The notes beneath the pieces were generated by a model, which was given only the letters and a program-made list of their open reading frames with translations, did not search any database and had not been told where the DNA came from. From Cyanophora paradoxa (Eukaryota; Glaucocystophyceae; Cyanophorales; Cyanophoraceae): DNA of 64,000 bases. The position numbers were made by a program, and so were the translations under genes. This document shows positions 51,663 through 62,663 of the stretch, in pieces (the first letter of the stretch is position 1; each line of letters begins with the position of its first letter). The stretch lies in the NCBI GenBank assembly GCA_004431415.1, contig QPMI01000169.1, forward strand, positions 124,001 through 188,000. Direction: 5' to 3'.

Positions 51663-52542
51663 GGCGGGCGCGGGCCGCACGAGGTACTTCGGCTCGCCGG
51701 CGGCGACGCGGGCGCCGGGGATGACGTACGGCGCCACCCGCCCGCCCCGCGGCTTCCCGTCCTTGCCCTTCCCGCCCTTAGCCTTGGCGCCCTTCTCGCC
51801 CTTCTCGCCCGCCTTCTTGGCGCCCTTGCCCTTCCAGCTGAACTTGCGCTTGCCGGTCGCCGGCTCCTCCTCCTCCTCCTCGCCGCAATCCTCGGGCGCC
51901 GCCTCCGCGTCGCCCGGGTGCTCGTCGAGGTACCGCTCGGCCGCCGCCTCCACGTCCCCGTCCGCGTACTGCGGCGCGGCGCGACCCTCAACGCCGGCGC
52001 CGCGCGGCTTCACGTGAAGCGGGCGGCACCTTCAGGTACTTGTACAGCTGCGCGCGCTCCTTTCCGGCTCCCTGCACGCCGTGAATGAGAGGCGGCGCGA
52101 TGCGACGAACGGAAGCAGGGCGCATCGCGCTCGTGCTGGGGAAGGGAGTGTTCACCTTCACGCCGACCTGTTTCGCCAGCTTCGTGAGGCGCTTCTTCAC
52201 CTCCTCCTCGGACAGCGTGGTAATTGATTCGCGAGGGCTCGCCCCCTTCTTCGACGAGGTGCTGGATGCGCCGCTGGGGGTCGAGCGCCCGCGCTTCTTC
52301 GCCCGCGAAGCGAGGGGCTCCTCGTCACTTTCGTTCTCTTCCTCGCTAGACTCGCTCTCCTCCTCGACCTCATCTGCGGCCGGGCGGGGCCCGCGCGTAA
52401 GCGCTGGAGCTCGCGCGTGCCGCCAGGAATCACGCGTGCGCGTCGCCCGGGGTGGGGGCAGCGCACCGTCCGTTGGCTCGTACTCGCTCGCGCTCGATTC
52501 CTCCTCCTCCTTCGCGCTCTTCCTCTTCCCGCCGCGTGCCAT
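47175..52542 (-). CDS. SNF2-family ATPase with embedded RING finger (Rad5/16, SHPRH-like)
   Basis: A nuclear DNA-dependent ATPase and probable E3 ubiquitin ligase of the post-replication repair class. MARGGKRKSAKEEEESSASE starts an acidic/basic N-terminus. Lobe 1 reads ITVPLRPYQLQSLRWMLDRE, ARGGILGEEM joined to GLGKTVELLALIALNRPPAS (Walker A), LLEQWRLEIERKCVRPQKVY, DIVLTTYSILQREAKGEDS, FRIICDESHYM (Walker B, DESH) and IRWLASGTPMQTHIM. DPVQDLRSIFKYLRVYPFNV and VMRHVKAQVLGGKALVTLPP follow. The RING (about 48960-48670) reads CAICLDAIEAPCAVRPCLHL, FC and CPSCRRPF. Lobe 2 reads KVVVFTYFAHTFERVVEALT, VFVLSVRAGAVGLTLT and EEQAINRIHRIGQTREVNVK, and the protein ends KKKARAK at 47175. The RING between the lobes is characteristic of Rad5/16-type proteins. 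Lobe-1 inserts between box elements resemble SHPRH more than HLTF; no HIRAN was seen. Confidence 0.86.
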
Positions 52543-52856
52543 GCCCGCCGCGTTACGAAGCTCCGAGGCTTGTCTTCCCGCGGGGGGTGCGGGTTGTACC
52601 GCTGCGCTATCGAACGAGCAGCCTTTGGCGCGCTCCGCCGCGCTCAGCTTGCGTGCGCTGACGAAAGTCGCGGGAAAAACAGGCCAGGGGTCTACTTCGG
52701 CCCGGGTACGGCCACTTCGAAGACCACGATCGGTCTTTTTGCGCTCGCCGCCGCCCGCAAGGTTCGCGAAATACGGTCACCTGCACCCCGCGATCCCGCC
52801 CTGACTGTCGTTCCTCCGCGATCGCCCTGTGATCGTTTCATTCGGCGCGCAGCGAG
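52543..52856. promoter_or_regulatory. Divergent promoter interval (SNF2-RING / amidophosphoribosyltransferase)
   Basis: A 314-base gap lies between divergent starts. It has moderate GC and includes GGAAAAACAGG near 52672 and CGATCGGTCTTTTTGCGC near 52727. No known element was recognised; the bidirectional promoter is inferred. Confidence 0.4.
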
Positions 52857-55119
52857 ATGGAAGCCTTCTCGGTTCCCATCGTTCTCTCGAGCCTAGCCTC
52901 GGGTGTCGGAGTTGCCGCGGACGCGCAGCTGTCTCAGCAGCGCCGCCCCGCCAGCGTCCGCCCCCGTGGATCGGCCCGCGGCCGCACCTTCGCGGGCAGC
53001 CAGAATATCGACGCTAGCACCTTTAGCCATAGCCAGGGGTCTCAGATCGATTCCGTACGCGGGAGCGAGTTCCTCCGCCCCATCGCCCCGGCTTCGCCCA
53101 GCGTGATCGCAGCCTCGACCCCGTCCGGGGTGGTCACCCAGGCGTCTTCCGAGCAGCACGGCGAGACTCCCTGCAGCAACAGCAAAAGCTACAGCTTCGG
53201 CGCCAACCCGTACGAGGAGATTTTCAGCGACCCGGACTCAGAGGCGCCCCGCGAGGAGTGCGGCGTGATCGGCATCTTCGGGCACGAGGAGGCATCCAAC
53301 CTCGCTTACCTCGGCCTACATGCGCTCCAGCACCGCGGCCAGGAGGGCGGTGGCATCGTGTGCTCGGACGGCGAGCAGCTGCGCTCCCACCTCGGGCTTG
53401 GGCTCGTATCAGAGGCACGCTTTTCTTTTCGTTCCTTCCTTTTCCTTTCTCGCGTCTGAATCCCGCGGCGCAGGTGTTCTCGCCCGACGTGCTGAAGCGC
53501 ATGCCCGGCAAGGCCTCCATTGGGCACGTTCGGTACTCGACGTCCGGTGAGAAGAGCGTCCGTAACGTGCAGCCCTTCCTCGTCCGTACACGTGACGGCC
53601 AGGTCCGGCCCCGCCCGCTCGAGCCTCGGGTCGCGGTCTGACCTGGTATCGATGCGGCGCAGGTCGGCATCGCGCACAACGGCAACCTGACGAACGCCAA
53701 GGTCATCCGCCGCGAGCTCGAGATGCGCGGCTCGATCTTCAACACCTCGTCCGACACGGAGGTCATCCTCCACCTGCTCGCCACCTCCATCCAGGCTCGC
53801 CCGCCCCCTCCCCGCCCCCCGCCGCCCCTCTCGCCCCCGCCCCGCTGAGCCCCGCCGCAGACGGACGTCCAGGGGGCGTTCCTGAAGCGGCTGAGCGACG
53901 CGCTGCTGCGCGTCGAGGGCTCCTACTGCCTCCTCCTCATCACCGAGAAGCAGCTCGTGCGCGGCGCGGGGCCCCGCGCGACCGCCGGGGCGCGCTCGTG
54001 ACGCGGGGCTCTCGGGGCAGATCGCGGTGCGGGACCCGCACGGGTTCCGGCCGCTGGTGATGGGGAAGATGGGAGACACGGTGGTGTTCGCGTCGGAGAC
54101 GTGCGCGCTGGACCTGCTGGGGGCGACCTTCGTGCGCGAGGTCGAGCCCGGCGAGATGGTCGTCGTCGAGGACGGCTCCGTCCGCTCCTACTTCCCCTTC
54201 CCCCGCGTCCCCCGCAAGGCCCGCCCCGCCCCGCCCCGCCCCGCGCCCGCCGGGGCGCCCCGCTGAGGCCGCGGGGCGCGGGGAGCAGGCGTGCGTGTTC
54301 GAGCACATCTACTTCGCGCGGCCCAACTCGGTGGTCTTCGGGCGCTCGGTGTACCAGACGCGCTTCCGCTTCGGGGAGGTCCTCGCCAAGGTCTGCCCCG
54401 TGCAGGCGGACGCCGTCATCCCCATCCCGGACAGCGGCATCGCGGCGGCGCTCGGCTACTCGGCGGCCTCGGGAATCCCCTTCCAGAACGGCCTCATCCG
54501 CTCGCACTACGTCGGGCGCACCTTCATCGAGCCGTCGCAGAGCATCCGCGACTTCGGCGTCAAGCTCAAGCTCTCCACCGTGCGGGCGATCATCGAGGGC
54601 AAGTCGATCGTGGTCGTGGACGACTCGCTCGTGCGGGGGACGACCTCGAAGAAGATCGTCAACCTGCTGCGCGAGGCCGGCGCCAAGGAGGTCCACATGC
54701 GCATCTGTAGCCCGCCCATGATCGGCTCCTGCCACTTCGGCGTGGACATCCCCAGCCAGGAGGGCCTCATCGCCTACCGCATGGACATCGAGCAGATCCG
54801 CAGCTACATCGCGGCCGACTCGCTGGCGTACCTGCCGCTGGAGGCGATGCGGGACGAGCTGGCGGACGAGGCGCCGACCTTCTGCGACGCCTGCTTCTCG
54901 TGCGAGTACCCGATCCGCATCGCCGACTCGACGATGGAGGGCGCCAGCCAGCCGGTGCTCCCCAAGCGCCTCGAGGGCCGCTCCATGGCCGACTTCGCCA
55001 CCCTCGCCGCCCTCGCGCCGGGGATCAGCCTCTCCAAGGACGGCTCCATCCAGAAGGGCCCCGCCCCCGCCCCCGCCGCCAAGCCGGCCCCGCCCCCGAA
55101 GGCAGAGTCCTCCACCTGA
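52857..55119 (+). CDS. purF: Amidophosphoribosyltransferase (glutamine PRPP amidotransferase), first step of purine synthesis
   Basis: The enzyme converts PRPP and glutamine to phosphoribosylamine. The start [20 protein letters not shown] at 52857 gives a hydrophobic N-terminus followed by a Ser-rich stretch, consistent with plastid targeting. Propeptide cleavage before Cys (codon 53259-53261 in [17 protein letters not shown]) would expose the N-terminal nucleophile. The glutaminase domain has [60 protein letters not shown] and [18 protein letters not shown]. The transferase domain has [59 protein letters not shown] and the PRPP loop [19 protein letters not shown] (54603-54660). Cysteines in [12 protein letters not shown] fit the Fe-S type enzyme of plants and Bacillus. 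The stop is at 55117-55119. Introns use GT donors, and one near 53410 is T-rich (TTTTCTTTTCG). Confidence 0.93.
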
Positions 55120-55624
55120 CTCCCGTCGGGACCCTCCCCCGCCCCCGAGCCCCAGCCCGCCCCCGCCCCGCCCCTGACCGACCCCGCCCCGCCCCCGGCG
55201 CCCCCCGCGGCGGCCCCCGCACCGGCTCCCCAGCCGGCAGCGGAGGCCCCCCCGCGGAGAGCGCGCGGCCGGCGGAGGGTCCGCCAGCGGCGCCGGCGCC
55301 CCCGGCGCGGCGGGGCGGCGCCTTTGGCTTCTTCCGCAAGCGACGCCAGTAGGCGCCACGCGGTTTGGCCCCGGGGAGGGTGCCCCGTGCACTGTCCGAC
55401 TCTCGTAGGGCGCTTGTTATGCGCGGCCTCAGAACGAGAAATTACGAACGCCTTCTTACCAGCCGAGCCCTGCGGCTGCGGGTCGAATGCATGCGTGCTG
55501 CCCCTGTGCCCGGCCCCGTTCCGGAGGAAGGCACCCTAACTGAGTACCTACTTGTAGAGCTGCCAAAAAGGGGGGCCCGGGGAGGGGCGGGGCCCGGGGC
55601 CGGGGGGGGTGAGGGGGTGCGGGG
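55120..55624. other. Convergent intergenic region
   Basis: About 505 bases lie between the stops of the purine enzyme and the membrane RING ligase. The first 230 bases are C-rich and stay open in frame (Pro/Arg-rich), but lie after a clear stop. An in-frame-looking stretch FGFFRKRRQ near 55325-55352 could be a last alternative exon; I do not rate it. The rest has no coding character. Confidence 0.45.
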
Positions 55625-57926
55625 TCAGGGGGCGGGGAGGACGGCCCTGCAGGTGGGGCACTCGAGCTTGATCTCGATCCACTGCTGGAGGCACGGGGCG
55701 TGGAAGGTGTGGTTGCACGGGCACGTCATCTGCCGGCCCCGCCCCCGTCACGGCGGGGCGGGGGGCGCGGGAGGCAGGGTCGAGGGGAGGGCGCACGGGC
55801 TCGTCGTCGTCGGCGACGGGGGACATGCAGATGATGCACTCGCGGGGGGGGCCGGGGAGGCGGCGCGCGTAGTTGTACTTCTCGGGGAGGAGGCGGGCGG
55901 GGATGAAGAAGCGCGGGCCCAGGAGGTCCTGGAGGAGGAGGAGGAGGGCCTGGAGGGCGACCCAGGCCACGAGGGAGGCCGAGAGCGCGCCGTTCGTCTC
56001 CACGTGCAGAAAGTTGTGCGGGCACGCGAAGAAGTAGAGGGGGATCGCCAGCCGCGTCGCGCTCATCCCCAGCACGTACTGCCAGTGCATCGAGCGCCGC
56101 ACGTCCCGCTGCGCGTTGTTCACAATCTGCGGCCACCAGAACGAGTAGAGCACGAAGCTGCGCGGGGGACGTCAGCTCGGCGGGGAGGAACACGTCTCGT
56201 CCGCTCCCGTGGCGCACACGAAGTAGCGGAGGGAGGCCTGCATCTGGTACATGAGGATGATACCGGCGAGGAGGAAGCCGTAGAAGCGCGAGTAGAGGAC
56301 GCTCAGCTCCCGCCGCATCGACGTGAAGCCGTCCGCGAACTGCTGCGGCCGCCGCGCCTTCCAGATCGCCAGCAGGTAGCGCATCTCGAAGATGGCGAAG
56401 ATGACGAACTTGAAGAAGGCCGCCGTCGCGAACGCGTTGAACAATCGCTCCACGACGATCCCCGTGGTGAGGTGCAGCAGGCAGAGGTACGAGTCCATGA
56501 TGGCCTGGGAGCCCACGGTGAGGAGCGACACCTTCGAGGCCCCCTGCGCGCGGGGCGTGAGAGGGAGGAGGGCGGGCGGGGGCCGAGGGGGGCGCGCCGA
56601 CTGCGTGCTCGTGAACTCCATCTGCTTGATCAGGAGGAGCACCTCCACAAACGAGAGCTGCCGGCGCGGCGCGGCGCGGCGCGGCGTCAGGGGGCTCCTG
56701 TCGGGGCGGGGGCGGGGCCGGGGGCGGGGGGCGCACGAAGGTGACCATGAGGGTGTAGTTGATGGCCTTGTTGAAGTACGCCTCGAATAGGATCGCCTGC
56801 GCCGCCATCAGCCGGCGCGGCGGGGCGGGGCGGCGCGGCGCGGCGCTTCGCGGGGGCGGACGGTGGCGTTCATGCGGAGGCCGGCGCCGGTCATGCAGTT
56901 GGGGGAGACCATGACGCCCTCGAGCTCGTGGCCCTTGCGCTCGCCCGCCTCCTCGTCCCCCGCGAGGCCCCCCGAGCCGTCCGTCGTCGCCTCGCGCTCC
57001 CGCTCCTTGGCGTACGCGTCCACCGAGGCGGGGTCGACGGGCTTGGCCTGGAGGAAGAGCTGGAGGATGCAGCGCTGGCCCGCCCCCGCCGAGCCCTCGA
57101 CCGCCGCCGCCGACTTGCGGAAGGCGGCGGCGAGCGCCGCGAGGCTCGTGGCGTCCCCGTCCGTCCCGTTCTTGGCGGCGACGTGGGCCCCCTCGGCCGC
57201 CGCCATCGCCGCCCCCAGCACGTCCGAGAAGAGCACCAGCTGGCCCGTCCGCCACGTGTAGTACCCCGTCAGCGTCGTCCGCAGGTCCCGCGCCGTCGGG
57301 TACATCCCTGCGCCCCGCCCGTCGCCCGCCGCGCGAGGCGGCCGGCGCGGCGTGCGCACCGTCGCGCAGGAGCGCCTCGGCGATGACCTCGTGCCGGTCC
57401 TGCCGCAGCCGCGTCGGCCCCGGCCAGCTCCGCCCCGCGGCGCACACTAGCTAAGCCCGGCAGGCCCCGCAGCGACGCGGCAGCTCTGCCCCTTGAGGGG
57501 CGCATAACCGCGACCCCACCTGGCAGGGAACGCACCTCCGAGTCCGTCCGCTTCGAAGTCAGATGGAAGAACAGGACGCCGGATCGCTGCTCGAAGCCGA
57601 GCTCGGATGTCTCGTTCGCGGATGCGAACTCCCACACGCCTGCGAGGCGGTCAACAGCCGCACAGCGAGCACGCGCGGGGACGGCCGCTCGCCCTTGAAG
57701 GCATCGCTGATATTGCTCGGATACACGCTCTTGTCCGCGGCCGGCTTGCCCTCCGGCGGTGCGATGGTCTGCGGTTGGGACGTCATGCGGCGTACGGGCG
57801 AGCGGCGCGTCGGAGCGGGGTATTCTCGCGCACGCTCTCGCCACCCAACGCGGTTTTCTTGCAGAGGGCCAGGGGGGATAGCGCCACCACAAGGGCAAGA
57901 AGAAGAAGAAGCGCGCCCCCGCGCAT
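55625..57926 (-). CDS. Transmembrane RING E3 ubiquitin ligase of the Tul1/DSC and FLY1/FLY2 type
   Basis: A Golgi/endomembrane multi-pass ligase. The start at 57926 gives a clear signal peptide (MRGGALLLLLALVVALSPLA). A GT-AG intron leads to TIAPPEGKPAADKSVYPSNI and SDAFKG. A GC-donor intron (AAGG|GCGAGC...CTCGCAG) then joins to VWEFASANETSELGFEQRSG and VLFFHLTSKRTDSE. These junctions restore the lumenal G-x-W start of the family's domain. MYPTARDLRTTLTGYYTWRT, GQLVLFSDVLGAAMAAAEGA and GLRMNATVR follow. Membrane helices include ASKVSLLTVGSQAIMDSYLC, AFFKFVIFAIFEMRYLLAIW, FYGFLLAGIILMYQMQASLR, HWQYVLGMSATRLAIPLYFF and LVAWVALQALLLLLQDLLGP. The C-terminal RING reads ECIICMSPVADDDEPV, then MTCPCNHTFHAPCLQQWIEI and KLECPTCRAVLPAP, ending at 55625. 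Confidence 0.87.
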
Positions 57927-58072
57927 ATCGCGCTCGTTCAGGACAACTTGATCGCTACAAAGACATGGTGAACGGCGTCATTGCTAGGAGTCGAGTGTGA
58001 GGGCTCGCCGGGCTGTACCCCCTGTCACTGAACTTCAGACATCAATTTGCTTGGCTTCCTGGACGCTGCGCG
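57927..58072. promoter_or_regulatory. Divergent promoter interval (membrane RING ligase / kinase)
   Basis: This 146-base gap between divergent start codons includes TCAATTTGCTTGGC near the kinase start. Any shared promoter must be compact. Nothing specific was recognised. Confidence 0.4.
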
Positions 58073-61000
58073 ATGGAGGTGGAGCCGCCTGACCGCGGCC
58101 AAGGCCCCGGGCCGCCCGGAGGGGCCGGTCCTGCGGCGGTGCAACAGGCCGCCGCCGGCCATCTCACAGCCGCGCCGGCCAGCGGCGGTGCAACCCCTGA
58201 CACGGAGATGGACACAGCCAACACGAACGTCGAGGCCTCCGCCGCGCCGCCAGCAGCCGCGCTGGCCGCGCCTGTCTTCGACATTCGGGTCATCGCACCG
58301 AACGAGCTCACAGACTTCGAGCGCATCGGAAAAGGATCATACGGTAAGTCGCCGCAGCGGCGCTGGCTTGTGTGTGGAGCTGTGCGACCGCTGGTCGTGC
58401 TGTACGGACGCTAGATCACCCGACCCGCCAACCGCGCCCGGCAACCGCACCCGCCGCCCAATGCGCGCCGCGCAGGTTACGTGGAAAAGTGCAAGCATCG
58501 TGGCCGGGTGCGACGGCCGAGTCCCGATGTGCCCTGGAGGTGCTAATGTTCTTCGGCCAGCTCGTGGCGTGCAAGTTCTTCGAGGGCGCCTACGACGAGG
58601 AGCGGCGGGAGTTGTTCGAGACGGAGGCGAGGCTGCTGGCGTCGGTCCGCTCGCCGTCGATCGTCGCGCTGTACGGGTGGCACATCTCGGAGGCGAGGTG
58701 GTACATCGTGACGGAGCTGATGCAGTGGTCCCTCGCCGACGTCCTGCACTCGCGCGCGAGCGTCGAGAAGAAGGAGAAGGCCCCGCTCGCCGAGCTCACC
58801 CCGCTCGACAAGGTCCCGCCCCGCCCGCCCCCGCCCCCACTGCCCCGCCCGCCGCCCCGGCCCACGGCTGCGGCAGGTCCGCCTGCTGCTCTCCATCGCC
58901 GCGGCGCTCGCCGACGTCCACGCCTGCGGCATCGCGCACCGCGTGCGTTCGGCGCCCGGCCGCGCCGCCCCCGCCGCCGCCGCCTCCGACGTGCGGGGCA
59001 GGACCTCAAGTCGGCGAACGTGCTGGTGAACCTCGCCCAGAAGCGCGGCGGGGCCGGCAAGGGCATCAAGGAGGCCAAGCTCGCCGACTTCGGGTCGTCG
59101 GTGCTGGCCGGGGGCGACGAGGGGCGGGAGCGCGTCTTCGGGACGCTGCAGTACATGCCCCCCGAGGTCTTCAAGGCGGGCGCCCCCGCCTCGGGCCGCT
59201 TCGCCATCGACATGTACTCGTTCGGCACCCTCTGCTGGGAGGTCTGGACCCGCCAGGTCTGCCCCGCCCGCCCCGCCCCGCCCGCCCCCCGGGGGGCTGA
59301 CCCCGCGCAGGTTCCCTACAGGGGCCGCTTCGACACGGACGAGCTGCTCATGGCGTTCATCATCGGGCAGCTGGGGTCGGGGAGGGCCCTCCCGCACGCG
59401 CTCCCGGAGGACGCGCCGCCGGACCTGAGGGGCCTGCTGCTGGCCTGCTGGAGCGTGCGCCCCGAGCTGCGGCCGACGGCGCTGCAGGCCCACGAGGCTC
59501 TCTCCGCCCTCGAGCGGGCCCTCACGCCGGCCCCCGCCCCGCCCCACTCCATCCCCGCCATCTCCTCCCGCTCCTGCTCCTCCGCCTCCTTCGGTCCGCC
59601 CCGCCCCCCCGTGCCGCGTGCCGCCCCGCCCCGCCCGCCTCACCGCCGCCGCGCGCAGCCTCCGAGGGCGCGCTCAGCGCGGCGGCGGGGACGGCGCGGA
59701 GGGAGGCGCGGCCCTTGGCCGTGCTGTCGGTGCAGCCGCCGTGCTGCGCCGTGCGCGGGCCGCGCGAGTGGCGGGTGACCCTGGAGGGCGCCGAGGGCCT
59801 CCTCCCGCCCGGCCCCGACCCCTCCGCCCCGACCTCTCCCGCCTGGGCCTCGAGCTCCGCGTCGAGCAGAGGACGATCCCCAGGCGCGGCCGCGCCGCCC
59901 CCGCCCCGCCGGCCCCGCCGCCCCCGCCCCCGGGTACAAGCTGGCGAGGCTGCTGCGCGTGCTCCCCTCGCCGGCCTCGGAGCGGCTCCAGCTGGCCGTC
60001 CAGGCCCCCTCCCTCGACAACTACGGCCCCTACACCCTCACCGCCGAGGCCGGCCCCGCCCTCTCCGCCCGCTACCCAAACCCCCTCTACGCATGTCCGC
60101 CCCCCGCCCCGCCCCGCCCCGCCCCCGGCCCCGCGGTTCCAAGCGCCGCCCGCAGGCGAGCTCTCCTTTGACCCTCCCTTCGCCCCCATGTCTTCGGCCG
60201 CATCCTCGAGTTCCGGTGCGCGGCTCGCTCGGGCGCCGCGCGGCGGCCGCGGGCCGGCGGCGAGGCGGGGCGGGGCGGCAGGGTGCGGCTGCGGCCGGCG
60301 GACTTCGTGGCGGGGAAGGCGGTGCGCGTGTACCTCAGCGACGGGGCGGCGTGCAGCGTCGCCGTGGCGCCCCTCGCCGACACCGCCGCCGGCGAAGACT
60401 ACGTCCAGCTCGAGCTCTGGCCCGAGGGGCAGCCGCCCCGCGGCGGCCGCCGCTTCCACATCGCCGCCGAGCTCATCCCCCACCCCGGCGACGAAATGAT
60501 GTACCCCGGCCCCGACGTCCCCCGGGTCGCGTGTGCGTGACCGCTGCGCCCGCCCCGGGCGGCCCCATGGTGGGCCCCTCACGCCGGGGGGGCCCCGCAG
60601 CCTTCCGCGACGCGACCCCCGCGGGGCCGGGGGAGGCCCCCGGGCAGGGGTACGGGGCCGGGGCGCCCAGCGGGGACCTCCCCGCGGCCTCGCCGGGGCG
60701 GCTGCTCGAGGTGCACCTCTCGACGGGGGAGCTCCACCACACGCGCCTCAACCTCCGCGCCCTCGAGTTCCCCTCCTCCGAGCCCCCCGTGCGCCCGCCC
60801 CGGGGCGCCCCGAGCCGCGCGGGAGGCTGAGGGGCGGGGGCGCAGCAGCAGCGGGCGCGCCTGGCGCCGCGCTTCGAGGAGCTGCTGGGGGTGCACGCCG
60901 GCCTCGCCTGCTTCGAGGCCTTCGAGTCCCCCGAGGACGTCCCCAGGGGCGGCCTCGAGGCCTTCGCCGCCTTCACCGGCAAGCACGCCGCCGAGCTCGA

Positions 61001-61091
61001 GTCCCAGCTCGCCCTCGCCGGCCCCTCCCGGCCCCCGCCCCGCCCGGGGCCCGTCCCCGGGTTCCAGCCCTCCTCGAACACCGAGTTCTAG
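58073..61091 (+). CDS. Protein kinase with long unknown C-terminal region
   Basis: The start MEVEPPDRGQGPGPPGG at 58073 leads through a Pro/Ala-rich stretch to NELTDFERIGKGSYGK (glycine loop, split by an intron). LVACKFFEGAYDEERRELFE carries the ATP-binding Lys, TEARLLASVRSPSIVALYGW and YIVTELMQWSLADVLHS follow. The catalytic loop HR|DLKSANVLVNLAQKR is joined across an intron near 58945-59005. ADFGSS (59083-59100), GTLQYMPPEVFKAGAP, DMYSFGTLCWEVWTRQ and ACWSVRPELRPTALQAHEAL complete it. All catalytic residues are present. The HRDLKSANVLV loop and CW-S-x-RP helix resemble tyrosine-kinase-like (TKL) kinases. The region after about 59620 has a possible beta-rich domain (REWRVTLEGAEGLL; VRLRPADFVAGKAVRVYLSD; YVQLELWPEGQPPRGGRRFH) and a helical end (FEELLGVHAGLACFEAFESP), stopping at 61091. 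I do not recognise it. Confidence 0.82.
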
Positions 61092-61362
61092 CCGCCCCTT
61101 CCCCTCCCGCCGCCCCTCGCGCGCGGCCCTTTTTACCCCTTCGCTTTCTTTTTGTTCGGCAGTTCGCAGACCAGATACAGTCCTAGGCCTATTTTCAAGA
61201 TTGGTTTCTTTTTCAGTGCCGCGCGCGCCACACTCCAGCCGGGTGCTCAAAGCTCGCTGGTCGGGCAAGCAGGAAATGCATTGGGCACACGTTTCACAAA
61301 TAGACACGCGCCGCCGCCGCGAGCGACGTGGTGACACTCGGGGTCCCGGCGCGGACGGGCGC
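61092..61362. other. Convergent intergenic region
   Basis: Between the kinase stop and the stop of the minus-strand unknown. T-rich 3' UTR-like sequence at 61125-61215 (TTTTTACCCC, CTTTCTTTTTG, GGTTTCTTTTTC) follows the kinase. No gene was recognised. Confidence 0.5.
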
Positions 61363-62663
61363 TTAGATCTGCGGGTGGGCGGGGGGCGTGAGGGGGCGCG
61401 CGGGCCGCGTGACTTGGGCGGGGCGGGGCGGACCCAGGCGTCGACCTCCTCGGCCTGCACCTCGAGCTCCGCCGCCTCGCCGGCTGCGCCCCGCCCGCCT
61501 CAGGCCAGCCAGGCAGAGCAGAGCAGAGCGAGGCGGGGAGGGGCGGCGGGGGCGCGGACCGAGGTCGGCGTCGGGGCCGCCGGCGGCGGACTCGGCGGGG
61601 AGGGCGTCGAAGGCGTCGGCGTCCACCGTCGCCCCCTCCACGTCCTCCTCCCGCATGATCCGCTGCGCCCAGGGGGCGTCAAAGGGGGGGGCGGGGGGGC
61701 CTCGGGGAGCGGGGCGCACGGGGGCGCGGGCGACGAACTGGCCGCCGCCGCAGGTGTTGCAGGTCATGGGGACGCCGCACGAGGCGACGCCGGCGGCCTT
61801 GGCGTTGTAGAAGGCCTCGCGCAGCGCGTCCATCTCCCAGCTGTGCACGGCGTGGTCGCGGCAGGAGGTGTGGATGCCGCCGCCGTGCGCCGTCAGCCGG
61901 ATCAGCTCCGAGTCGGGCTTCGCCGCCGGGATCGCCACCGGGTGCGCCGCCATCGCGTACTCCCCGATCGGCTGCGCGGCGGGAGCTCGAACCCGGGGCA
62001 CGGCGGGGGCGCGGCGGGGGCGCAGTGCGCACGAGCGAAGCGACGCCGAAGTCGTCGGCGGCGACGACTGCGCACGAGGGCTCGGGGGAGGGCGGGGGCA
62101 GGGGGGGGGGGGGGCGGCGGGGCGGGGCGCACGCTCGTCGTCGGCGACGAGCTGCGTGAACGAGTCGAGCTCAGCGGCCGGCACGCTCTGGCCCTCCGCG
62201 TCCATCTCCGCCAGGCAGTGGCCAGCCGAGCGCACGACCGGCGGCCCGCAGACGGGCGCCGGGGCGGCGCAGCCGCAGGACGGCTGGGCGTAGACGAAAT
62301 GCTGCGGCTGGTGCATCGCGCGCACGTAGTCCATGTCCTCGGAGTGGACCACGGCTGCCGGCGCCCGACCTCGGGCGCTGCGCCGGGCGGGGCGGGGCGG
62401 GCGGGGCGGGGCGCACTGCCGCAGCGGTAGGTGACGCCGCGGGCGAAGCCGGTCTCGCGGACGAACTCCGCGTGCTGGGGCGCAATCGGCTCGTGCGCGT
62501 GGCCCGCCTCGCCTGCCGCACGGCCCCCGCGTCGGGCGGAGCGGCGCGGCGCGGCGGGGAGGGAGGGCGGCGGACCGAGCGGGAGGGAGGCGTATTGGGC
62601 GTCAGCCAGGGGGAGGGAGGCCTGCGACATCCTGCGCGGCGGCGTCAGCCATCTGTCGAACAT
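61363..62663 (-). CDS. Cysteine-containing protein of unknown function
   Basis: Exons read MSQASLPLADAQYASLPL, then AGHAHEPIAPQHAEFVRETG, FARGVTYRCG, then VVHSEDMDYVRAMHQPQHFV, YAQPSCGCAAPAPVCGPPVV, RSAGHCLAEMDAEGQSVPAA, ELDSFTQLVADDE, QPIGEYAMAAHPVAIPAAKP, DSELIRLTAHGGGIHTSCRD, HAVHSWEMDALREAFYNAKA and AGVASCGVPMTCNTCGGGQF. FDAPWAQRIMREEDVEGATV, DADAFDALPAESAAGG and a last exon ending EVQAEEVDAW|I follow, with the stop at 61363. Cysteines cluster as SCGC, PVC, SCG and CNTCGGG, the last resembling half of a zinc ribbon. His residues are frequent. No family was recognised and there is no membrane helix. The start is either 62663 (MFDRWLTPPRRM) or 62630 (MSQAS). Introns are of the GC-box type. 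Confidence 0.6.

Noticed and set aside
55120-55352. Pro/Arg-rich extension of the purine enzyme ending FGFFRKRRQ
   Set aside because: It follows a clear stop after KAESST and is not conserved in the family as far as I know; an alternative last exon remains possible but unsupported.
57830-57975. Plus-strand Lys-rich peptide (KGKKKKKRAPAHIALVQDN)
   Set aside because: It is antisense to the signal-peptide exon of the membrane RING ligase; no start, domain or continuation was found.
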